Below, one piece after another: positions 37,726 through 43,234 of a stretch of DNA of 43,234 nt. Each line of letters begins with the position of its first letter. Position 1 is the first letter of the stretch. The notes under the pieces were generated by a model, which was not told the DNA's origin, did no database searches, and saw only the letters and a list, made by a program, of their open reading frames with translations. A program made the position numbers and the translations under genes. This DNA is from a virus. Location of the stretch: IMG/VR virus record IMGVR_UViG_3300033153_007725, positions 1 through 43,234 of that record; one strand, 5' to 3'.

Positions 37726-38779
37726 AGCCTCTGTTATTGAGCCGGCCCCTCTTGAGGAATTGATCGACGAGATCGTGGAGGTACGCAAGCAGCGTATGCT
37801 CGCCAAGATCCGGAAGCAGGAGAAGCGGAATTATATGTACCTCTCCGACATCCACAAATGCACCCGCCACAACTACTACAGCATGGTGGAGGGCGACAAG
37901 CGCCGGCCGATCAATGAGTGGCTCCAGTCCCTCTTCGATGCCGGGAACATTTTCGAGGACGAGGTTGTGCGGGAGCTGCTGGCCATGCGCTTCCGCGTGG
38001 TGAAGGCGCAGCAGAGCATCCGGGTCATGTACGGCGGCCGGGTTGAGAAGCTCCGCGGGCAGATCATTGGCAGCGGGAAGATCGACGGCATGATCTCCTA
38101 CAAGGGCCATGAGTTCCCGCTCGAAATCAAGAGCCTGGATTCAAACGTCTACCGGGCGATCAACACGATCGAGGATCTCTTCAAGCACGAGTACACCGAG
38201 AAATATCTGCGCCAGCTTCTCATGTACCTGTACGGGAACAACATGGAGGCCGGCTTCTTCCTGATCAACGACCGCGGCGGCCACTGGAAGCTGATCCCGG
38301 TCTACCTGGGCAACCACCTGGACTACTGCGAGAAGGTCCTGCGCACCATGGAGGCGGCCTTTGAGGCGAAGGCGAAGGGCGAGGTCCCGGACAGGATCAC
38401 CTACAACCACCGGACCTGCGGCAACTGCCAATTCAACGCCGTCTGCTGCCCGGAGACGATCCTTGAGGGCGCCGACGTTCTGGACGACCCGGATCTCGAG
38501 GCGGAGATCGCGCGCCACGAAGAGCTCAAGCCCAAGGCCAAGGAATACGACGAGGTTCACGCCAGCCTAAAGATGCTCTTCAGGGAGAAGCCGCAGACCA
38601 CCATCGGCCACTTCATCGTGGTGCCGAAGAAGACCTCCCGCCGCGGGTCGCTCGCATTCAGCAACCTCCCGGACAAGCTGAAGAAGCTGTGCGAAGAGCA
38701 CCGCGGGGAGCCCACGGAGTCGTGGTCATTCAAGGTGGACGACATCAACAAGAAGCCGGAGAAGGAGCCGGCCGCGTAA
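37715..38779 (+). CDS. Cas4/RecB-like PD-(D/E)XK exonuclease with Fe-S cysteines, 354 aa
   Basis: Nuclease core: GSGKIDGMI (D124) and PLEIKSL (E137, K139), followed by the YLRQLLMYLY helix with the family's Gln. Four cysteines match an iron-sulfur cluster as in Cas4 and AddB: C49 (IHKCTRHNYY) at the N-terminus and CGNCQFNAVC (C235, C238, C244) towards the C-terminus. Such enzymes resect DNA ends. Next to a likely annealing protein it would form the phage recombination pair. There is no CRISPR array or Cas1 here, so an adaptation role is unlikely. A charged C-terminal extension follows. Confidence 0.85.
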   Translation: MPAEASVIEPAPLEELIDEIVEVRKQRMLAKIRKQEKRNYMYLSDIHKCTRHNYYSMVEGDKRRPINEWLQSLFDAGNIFEDEVVRELLAMRFRVVKAQQSIRVMYGGRVEKLRGQIIGSGKIDGMISYKGHEFPLEIKSLDSNVYRAINTIEDLFKHEYTEKYLRQLLMYLYGNNMEAGFFLINDRGGHWKLIPVYLGNHLDYCEKVLRTMEAAFEAKAKGEVPDRITYNHRTCGNCQFNAVCCPETILEGADVLDDPDLEAEIARHEELKPKAKEYDEVHASLKMLFREKPQTTIGHFIVVPKKTSRRGSLAFSNLPDKLKKLCEEHRGEPTESWSFKVDDINKKPEKEPAA

Positions 38780-38784
38780 ACGCC

Positions 38785-38982
38785 ATGAGTGTAGATCAGG
38801 CCGACAAATTTCTCGACGACAAACTCAAGTCTTTGGCGCGCGAGTACCCGCTCATGGATGAAAACAATATGATGCCGCGCGTAGACAAGTTTGCCGTCGG
38901 GGTTGAGTCATTTCAACGAATCCTCGCCACACTCAACGCCTGCGCGCTGATATCCCACTTCGAGAACGGCGGCCACGCATGA
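38785..38982 (+). CDS. Hypothetical protein, 65 aa
   Basis: Start five bases after the nuclease stop. Small helical acidic protein (DQADKFLDDKLKSLAREYPL, ... SFQRILATLNACALISHFEN). No motif. ATGA overlap with the following gene supports translation. Not recognised. Confidence 0.6.
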   Translation: MSVDQADKFLDDKLKSLAREYPLMDENNMMPRVDKFAVGVESFQRILATLNACALISHFENGGHA

Positions 38983-39179
38983 AGCTGCTGCGCTGGATAA
39001 ACGCGCCGCGCACGGCGATCCCATGGATCGTTGCGCCGACCAAGGCGAGGGCCGTCTCGCTGCTAAAGACGCTCTACCCGCGATCCGCCAAGAAGATGAA
39101 GACACCCGCGCTGCGCGAGATCCACGCGCACTTCGCCGGCAACAGCGCGATCCGGTGCCCAAGGGGCCCGCTGCTTTGA
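38979..39179 (+). CDS. Hypothetical basic protein, 66 aa
   Basis: Starts at the ATGA overlap. Basic (LLRWINAPRTAIPWIVAPTK, ARAVSLLKTLYPRSAKKMKT) with a single Cys near the end. It might bind nucleic acid; no family recognised. Its end overlaps the start region of the HNH gene by up to 25 bases. Confidence 0.6.
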   Translation: MKLLRWINAPRTAIPWIVAPTKARAVSLLKTLYPRSAKKMKTPALREIHAHFAGNSAIRCPRGPLL

Positions 39180-39439
39180 TCGGCATATCTCCAAAGCGCA
39201 GGGACGAGCTGCTCGCCCGGTGCCGCGGGCTTTGCGAGGCGCAGCTCCCGCGCTGCACCAACCTGGCTACGGCGCCGCACCACAAGAAGCTGAAGAGCCG
39301 CGGCGGGTCCGACGACATGATCAACATACTCGCCACCTGTCAGAAGTGCCACAACGACATCCACCTATACGAGGCCGGCACGGCCAAGTTCCGCACCCAT
39401 TCTTGGCAGGAAGAAGGGCAGACCGAGGCGGACGCTTGA
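39155..39439 (+). CDS. HNH endonuclease, about 94 aa
   Basis: A compact HNH nuclease: CEAQLPRCTN (two Cys of a zinc knuckle), APHHKKLKSRGGSDD (first His pair), MINILATCQKCHNDIHLY (Asn and distal His, with CxxC). This is the ordinary phage HNH arrangement used in packaging or DNA modification and differs from the inserted homing type at 1335. Start is uncertain: GTG 39155 is given; TTG at 39176 (LIGISPKRR), after AAGGGG, is the alternative. Its last codons overlap the -35 of the next promoter. Confidence 0.82.
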   Translation: MPKGPAALIGISPKRRDELLARCRGLCEAQLPRCTNLATAPHHKKLKSRGGSDDMINILATCQKCHNDIHLYEAGTAKFRTHSWQEEGQTEADA

Positions 39440-39464
39440 CAATGATTCGGAACCGTGATATGAT
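39436..39464 (+). promoter_or_regulatory. Consensus promoter of a small RNA
   Basis: TTGACA (39436-39441), exactly 17 bases, TATGAT (39459-39464); predicted start about 39471. An ATG stands at 39472, but the unit ends in a strong terminator about 110 bases later, so the RNA itself may be the product. Confidence 0.82.
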
Positions 39465-39470
39465 CTCAGC

Positions 39471-39588
39471 CATGGCCCCGCGAAAAACACCCAACACCTA
39501 TTTGTGTCCCTCTTCCCTTCGCGGGGTCCTCGGGGGGCACTTTTTTGCAGCCGTCTTAATCCTCCTTGGCGGCTGCTTTTTTCGGCAG
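39471..39588 (+). ncRNA. Candidate regulatory small RNA with anti-SD loop
   Basis: About 115 nt from a consensus promoter to a perfect terminator. Hairpin 1: CCCCGCGAA (39476-39484) pairs with TTCGCGGGG (39518-39526) around a loop ending in CCCTCTTCCC. A middle stretch TCCTCGGGGGGCACTTTTTT may act as a weaker stop. Hairpin 2 is the terminator; its 16-base loop presents CCTCCTT (39561-39567), the complement of AAGGAGG ribosome sites. It looks like a trans-acting RNA that blocks Shine-Dalgarno sequences. A leaderless open frame from 39472 runs through it, but its sequence is not protein-like. Confidence 0.65.
39547..39582 (+). terminator. Rho-independent terminator of the small RNA
   Basis: GCAGCCG (39547-39553) pairs with CGGCTGC (39570-39576) around a 16-base loop, followed by six T (39577-39582). 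A textbook terminator; it ends the 39436 transcript. Confidence 0.9.
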
Positions 39589-39892
39589 CAACATATCGGC
39601 AACCTGGACAAGACCCGCGGACAGCGGGCAACAAGGGAGAGCGTGGAATCCCTTCAGGCATCCTGGTGTGTGGCCAGCGGGCGGATTAACACGCGCGCCT
39701 GCCGGGCCTGCTGCCTTAAATTTTTGCGCGGCCGGAAGTCGCGCCGAAGCACGTTCATATTCCCTGGCGTCAGTGTCAAACAAATAGCTCCGGCTTGGGT
39801 TAAGGTTCCCAAAGATCAAGAAAAACCATACCGATCCTCGAAAACTGCGCTGGTGACGACTACCAACAGGCAAATAGGGCATGATGCTCCGG

Positions 39893-40033
39893 TATAAAGG
39901 GCAGCTTCAGGCAGACAGAAGAGCGGACTGAAGCAAGCCGACTGAGGCCGGCGGGGATAGGGTGGACGCAGGCAGCAAGAGCGTATCTGAGGGCATATGC
40001 CCTGAGAAATGGTCGGGACATAAAAAGACCTTG
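39893..40033. repeat. Degenerate duplicated non-coding element, copy B
   Basis: Shares CTTCAGGCAG (39905-39914), GGACGCAGGCAGCA (39964-39977) and AAGACCTTG (40025-40033) in order with copy A at 8936-9077, with spacing within 7 bases of it. Copy B lies immediately before a gene whereas copy A does not. Confidence 0.5.
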
Positions 40034-40042
40034 GGGGTGTAC
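40028..40042 (+). promoter_or_regulatory. Degenerate leader motif CTTGGGGGTG before a rightward gene
   Basis: ACCTTGGGGGTGTAC precedes the ATG at 40043. Its ten-base core CTTGGGGGTG is identical to the loop and inner stem of the four leftward leader hairpins, but the outer stem is reduced to ACC/GGT. It supplies the ribosome site here too. Confidence 0.5.
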
Positions 40043-40453
40043 ATGACTCAGAAGACCTTGGCAGCATTCGTTCATAAGATCGCCTTCGATTGCCCGTCGT
40101 GCAAGCAGGCGCTCACGTTCAAGCTCGACCTATCCACCATGAAGCACGAGATCCGGGAGGTCCCGGCCTCCACGTTCGGTGAGAAGATGCGGCTGATCAC
40201 CCACTTCAAGCGCCTAAAGGGCTACGACAAGCTGCCCAACTGGGACCAGCAGTACCGCGGCCGGGCAATGAGCGCCGCCACGAAGATCCTGAAGTTCTTC
40301 GCCATGCTCGACGACAAGGTGGGGATTGCGATCGAGTGCCTAAACGACATCCACCGGATAGCGGAGAAGGACGGCTGGGACTGGACGCTGGAGACGGTTG
40401 CGAAGAGGGCGCCGGACTGGCTGATTAGGAAGCAGGGGGGGGTGCGCAAATGA
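40043..40453 (+). CDS. Hypothetical protein, 136 aa
   Basis: Start chosen after the TTGGGGG site; an in-frame extension to 39962 crosses the palindrome and duplicated element and is unlikely coding. A CPSC motif (about residues 17-20) may hold zinc with another site. The rest is helical and basic (FGEKMRLITHFKRLKGYDKL, SAATKILKFFAMLDDKVGIA). No family recognised. First gene of the rightward block that crosses the contig end. It overlaps the next gene by ATGA. Confidence 0.68.
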   Translation: MTQKTLAAFVHKIAFDCPSCKQALTFKLDLSTMKHEIREVPASTFGEKMRLITHFKRLKGYDKLPNWDQQYRGRAMSAATKILKFFAMLDDKVGIAIECLNDIHRIAEKDGWDWTLETVAKRAPDWLIRKQGGVRK

Positions 40454-40716
40454 AACCCGATATTTTTAAGCCGCGAGTGATACTAGAAAGAATTGGCACC
40501 GCAGGCATGGTCTACGTTGAAAGCAGCAGCGGGATGGGCGTAAAGTTCGAGGTCAATGGAGGCTGCCCATTTCAGCACGCATACAATGAAGCCTTCGCGC
40601 TCGCAATATCTTCAAGCCTTCCGCTTTGGACCAGGAAGGGCCTGGGCTACGAGCTGCTCTACCACCCGGACCTAGAATCGCTTGACTTGAATGCGCTGAA
40701 AGAGGAAGAAGGCTGA
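40450..40716 (+). CDS. Hypothetical protein, 88 aa
   Basis: Starts at the ATGA overlap and ends in TGATG with the next. N-terminal beta region (RVILERIGTAGMVYVESSSG, then MGVKFEVNGGC), C-terminal helix (YNEAFALAISSSLPLW) and an acidic end. Not recognised. The two overlaps show it belongs to the same translational unit. Confidence 0.65.
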   Translation: MKPDIFKPRVILERIGTAGMVYVESSSGMGVKFEVNGGCPFQHAYNEAFALAISSSLPLWTRKGLGYELLYHPDLESLDLNALKEEEG

Positions 40717-41261
40717 TGCCCACGGTAGACGAGATCACCTTCACCACCAAGCGCGAGACGTTCGACATCTACGACGAGCGCCTGGAGATCGTGTACCGCA
40801 AGGAGATGGATCGGCTCGCCGGCCAGGACAACGCCAGCGGGATCGCCATGAAGATCGCTAAAGACACCATCGGGCCGCCCCGCTGCATGAAGCAGCTAAA
40901 GTCCATCTGCAACGGAGCGATCAGCTACGTCGTGATCGAGTCGAAGAGGGACCTACGCAAGCGCTTTTGGTGGATCGGCCTAATTCAGGGCATGGAGATC
41001 TTCCACCACAAGCGCAAGATTTTCGCGTCCACCAATATATGCTCTTTCTGCGCGACATACATGGACGCGAAGGGCGCCGGCTACCGCGGCGAAAAGATCG
41101 AAGAGACACTGGAGACTATCCAGCGCGGCTGCTCAACCGAGGAAGAGAAGGAGAGGATGCGCTTTCTAGCGAAGAAGGCGCACGCCCACGGAGTGGGCAA
41201 CCGGAAGAAGGCGGAGGCCGAGCACGGCGCGCTGCGCTACCGGCCGAGGAAACGAAAATGA
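40716..41261 (+). CDS. Hypothetical protein, 181 aa
   Basis: TGATG start. Positively charged helical protein: KRETFDIYDERLEIVYRKEM, then MKQLKSICNGAISYVVIESK and KRFWWIGLIQGMEIFHHKRK. Cys at CSFC (about residues 108-111) may bind metal. The C-terminus is basic (GVGNRKKAEAEHGALRYRPR). No known family seen. Coupled by ATGA to the coiled-coil gene that follows. Confidence 0.65.
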   Translation: MPTVDEITFTTKRETFDIYDERLEIVYRKEMDRLAGQDNASGIAMKIAKDTIGPPRCMKQLKSICNGAISYVVIESKRDLRKRFWWIGLIQGMEIFHHKRKIFASTNICSFCATYMDAKGAGYRGEKIEETLETIQRGCSTEEEKERMRFLAKKAHAHGVGNRKKAEAEHGALRYRPRKRK

Positions 41262-42196
41262 CCTACACACCGGAAGAGGCCGCGGAGCACCTAGCAGCCG
41301 GCCGCTGCGTGCCTGACGAGGATGCGCAGGCGCTTGGTGTGGACTACATAAAAACCAAAGAGAGCCTTGCCGCAGCTTTTGGGCGATGCTGGAATCTAAA
41401 CGACGAGATATGTAGGGCAATGGGCGACGATTTATCGCAGCCCGGCATCACGGTTTATGGCGGAGGACTCGGCAAAATGGTCGAGCAGATGAAGCAGAAG
41501 ATCGAGGACCTACAGCTCCAGCGCGACACCCCAACCGACACCAACCACAAATTGCTGGGGGAGTTGGATGGGGCGAGGCTCAAGGCCGTTGAGTGGGGGG
41601 ATCACGCCAAGGAATCCCAGGCGGCGGCCCGAGAACTAGAAACCCAGCGCGACCGCCTGACCGATGACCTGCATGAGATGGCGGGGAAGCTGGACGAGGC
41701 GAGGAAGTATATGGACGGCGCGTTGGATATGCGCGATGAAGAACTTGACAGGGCAGATGCCCTTGAAAAAGAGCGCGACACCGCGCTTGCGGATGCGGCA
41801 ATGAAGGGGAGGGTGATACAGAAGATTATTAATGAAACCCAACATAATGACGATTGTCGCAATGATTCGGATGGGGACGGTGCGCCGGATTCGTACTGTG
41901 AGGGGTGCGGGGAAATTGAATTGCTACGCAAAGCCCTTGCTCCCGACGCCTCCCGCCAGTGGCTCAGGGATCGGGATCAGAAGCTCTGGAGAGAGGCAAT
42001 AGCTGAGGCCGGACAGGAACGCCTCATGTTCTTGACGCATAAGAATCTCGACGAGGAAGGAATTGAAATGGAGCGTACTCGCAGGATTCGTAAGCAGGTG
42101 CGCAAGGAAATCTGTGACGCATTCCAGAAGCGGGTTGATGCTCTTACCCCTCCCAAGCCCAAGGAACCCAGAAGCGCAGACGAGAGGGGGAGGTAA
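41258..42196 (+). CDS. Coiled-coil protein with Cys-x-x-Cys, 312 aa
   Basis: Start at ATGA overlap; an upstream in-frame extension to 40967 lies in the previous gene. Long coiled coil (MVEQMKQKIEDLQLQRDTPT to KERDTALADAAMKGR), then CRNDSDGDGAPDSYCEGCGE, a calcium-loop-like acidic stretch with three Cys, and a helical end. A GELDGARLKAVEWGDHAKES segment corresponds to GELKDARIRTLLWGEHAGES in the gene at 42470, so the two are distant paralogues. Role unknown; a structural or regulatory scaffold is possible. Confidence 0.7.
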   Translation: MTYTPEEAAEHLAAGRCVPDEDAQALGVDYIKTKESLAAAFGRCWNLNDEICRAMGDDLSQPGITVYGGGLGKMVEQMKQKIEDLQLQRDTPTDTNHKLLGELDGARLKAVEWGDHAKESQAAARELETQRDRLTDDLHEMAGKLDEARKYMDGALDMRDEELDRADALEKERDTALADAAMKGRVIQKIINETQHNDDCRNDSDGDGAPDSYCEGCGEIELLRKALAPDASRQWLRDRDQKLWREAIAEAGQERLMFLTHKNLDEEGIEMERTRRIRKQVRKEICDAFQKRVDALTPPKPKEPRSADERGR

Positions 42197-42477
42197 TGAG
42201 ACTATGCACCTGTTGCTGTAGGTGCGAGAAGCATTGCTTGTGTTTTCAAGATTGTTTTGACCATGGGGCCACATTCGAGCGTGAAGATAACAGAAATTGT
42301 TGTGATTGCGGCCACCCCACCCCACCGAAGCGGAGACAACCCATGGCTGACATGATCCGCTGTCCGGGGTGTCTAGTCAACGTAGTCCCAGAGCCGGAGC
42401 AAACTACGTCGGTAACTACGATTACATATCTATGCGCTTCCTGCATGGCGCGGAGACGGAGGCGGGACAATGAGTGA
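42196..42477 (+). CDS. Cys-rich protein with zinc-knuckle pattern, 93 aa
   Basis: Fifteen cysteines in 93 residues: CTCCCRCEKHCLCFQDC, then CCDCGH, CPGC and CASC near the C-terminus, consistent with two or three zinc-binding sites. Basic end (ARRRRRDN). An internal ATG (MADMIRCPGC) might give a shorter form of about 43 residues carrying only the last ribbon. Starts in a TAATG overlap. Function unknown. Confidence 0.65.
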   Translation: MRLCTCCCRCEKHCLCFQDCFDHGATFEREDNRNCCDCGHPTPPKRRQPMADMIRCPGCLVNVVPEPEQTTSVTTITYLCASCMARRRRRDNE

Positions 42478-43225
42478 ATGTACCTGTGGGATATTCAGCG
42501 GCGGGCCATGTGACGCTTGTTCGTCTAGCGGAGACGAACCCATGACTGACTACGAAGCCATGTACAACGCCGTCAGGGCCGATCTCGCGGCATCCGAGGC
42601 CGCCCGCAATCGGCTGGACGGGGAGCTAAAGGATGCAAGGATTAGGACCCTGTTGTGGGGTGAACACGCCGGGGAATCCCAGAAGGTTGCAAGGGGGATT
42701 AAGAAACAGCTCAAAGCCTCCCAGGACTATGTAAAGAAGTTGGAGGAAGAACTTTCTGAGGCCCAGATGCTTCGCGTATTGAGGCCGGATGAGAAGGAGT
42801 GTTACGAGCAAGTCTTGTCCGATCTCCGCGCCCAACTCGCATCCAAAGAGCCCGCCAAGGAGTGCCAGCGGTGCGGGGAGTTGGAGAAGATAGGCGGGCT
42901 TTTACGCGATCAAGTTATTCGCCTAGGGGAGCTTGTCGGGTGCGATACAAATTGTAGCTCTATGTTCGCCTATGACGCACCTTGTGATTGCAGAATTGGA
43001 GAATTGAAAAAGTACACTCGCCAAGCAGCAAAACTACTAGCCAAACCCCCCAACCAGAAGCCCGCCAAGTCTGAGGGGGAGATTAGGGCTGAGTGCTGGG
43101 ATGAGGCGGCAAAATTAGCCAAGGCCGAAGGTGACGAAAAGGGGTGCATGGATTGCCTATCTACGAATATTCTGGCTGATGCGTTCATGTGCAAAGCCAA
43201 GAAGCTCCGCGGGGGGAGAAAATAA
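42470..43225 (+). CDS. Cys-containing coiled-coil protein, 251 aa
   Basis: Starts eight bases inside the previous gene. N-terminal Cys cluster (CTCGIFSGGPCDACSS), an in-frame ATG after it (MTDYEAMYNAV) as an alternative start, a long coiled coil (SEAARNRLDGELKDARIRTL; KKQLKASQDYVKKLEEELSE), two further Cys clusters (CQRCGE; CDTNC, CDCR) and a basic end. Paralogous in part to the 41258 gene. Its last 105 bases are repeated at the contig start. Function unknown. Confidence 0.7.
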   Translation: MSECTCGIFSGGPCDACSSSGDEPMTDYEAMYNAVRADLAASEAARNRLDGELKDARIRTLLWGEHAGESQKVARGIKKQLKASQDYVKKLEEELSEAQMLRVLRPDEKECYEQVLSDLRAQLASKEPAKECQRCGELEKIGGLLRDQVIRLGELVGCDTNCSSMFAYDAPCDCRIGELKKYTRQAAKLLAKPPNQKPAKSEGEIRAECWDEAAKLAKAEGDEKGCMDCLSTNILADAFMCKAKKLRGGRK

Positions 43226-43234
43226 AATGAGCAA
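43121..43234. repeat. Terminal direct repeat, right copy
   Basis: Identical to bases 1-114. It contains the end of the 42470 gene and the first 8 bases (from ATG 43227) of the gene that continues at 107. The two copies together close the circle. Confidence 0.95.

Larger units (their letters stand above)
39598..40042. other. Non-coding stretch with palindrome and repeat copy B
   Basis: No convincing gene. It contains a TATAAA (39893-39898) without a good -35, the second copy of the duplicated element and a perfect palindrome GGGCATATGCCC (39991-40002), extended by CTGA/ GAG on its sides. A composition-driven open frame runs to 39897. The 3' part is the leader of the gene at 40043. Confidence 0.55.

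Noticed and set aside
37715-38779. Cas4-like gene as a sign of a CRISPR locus
   Set aside because: No repeats with regular spacers and no Cas1, Cas2 or effector anywhere in the window; the neighbourhood points to phage recombination.
39472-39897. Leaderless 141-codon frame behind the 39436 promoter, with a lipobox-like LGGC
   Set aside because: A perfect terminator and a 9-bp hairpin lie inside it, and beyond the terminator the translation is not protein-like. The hydrophobic LLGGCFF comes from the terminator sequence itself. Treated as a small RNA unit, though a leaderless gene is not impossible.

Overview
The window is a complete or nearly complete genome of a tailed bacteriophage. Its last 114 bases (43121-43234) repeat its first 114 exactly, so the contig closes into a circle of about 43.12 kb, and the cut falls inside a gene (42470-43225, whose 3' end is also bases 1-105). 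The DNA is GC-rich by eye, densely packed with ATGA, TGATG and TAATG overlaps, and carries terminase, portal, scaffold, capsid, adaptor, tail, lysis and three ejection-type proteins. No tape-measure or tail-tube gene is recognisable, so a short-tailed (podovirus-like) virion is most likely. The host cannot be named. Sec-type signal peptides, sigma70-like promoters and classical Shine-Dalgarno sites indicate a bacterium.

Layout on the circle. (1) 35338-43225 and on through 107-4464, rightward: early and accessory genes. These include a putative single-strand annealing protein (35774), a Cas4/RecB-like nuclease (37715), an HNH nuclease (39155), many small Cys-rich or coiled-coil proteins, a PD-(D/E)XK-like protein (496), an inserted HNH endonuclease (1335), a DUF5131 protein (1778), a GroES-like co-chaperonin (2736) and a tyrosine recombinase (3134). 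(2) 4465-4695: a bidirectional terminator, three 13-bp direct repeats and three DnaA boxes, a candidate replication origin. (3) 8248-4696, leftward: a plasmid-like operon of nine genes around a DUF932 protein. Four of its genes are preceded by the same perfect hairpin, whose loop is the ribosome-binding site. (4) 8590-11840, rightward: a VRR-NUC nuclease and small unknown genes read from strong promoters, several with the ATG at or next to the predicted transcription start. (5) 12052-35330, rightward late genes: packaging, head, a cluster of exported tail-fibre-like proteins, lysis, a large tail protein and ejection proteins, ending in a 1473-residue polyvalent protein.

How it may work together. 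The phage has an integrase and DnaA boxes but no visible polymerase, helicase, primase or repressor, so replication probably relies on the host, perhaps plasmid-like. The annealing protein and nuclease would give a recombination pathway, and the GroES homologue would assist host GroEL in folding virion proteins. Regulation appears unusually RNA-centred: repeated start-codon hairpins in the leftward operon, leaderless messages, and two short promoter-to-terminator RNA units (11877-11931 and 39471-39588). The second displays an anti-Shine-Dalgarno CCTCCTT in its terminator loop.

The most novel-looking items are the leader-hairpin family of the leftward operon; the four tail-fibre-like genes that start with export signals and share shuffled modules, one of which recurs in an early membrane protein; and the anti-Shine-Dalgarno small RNA.
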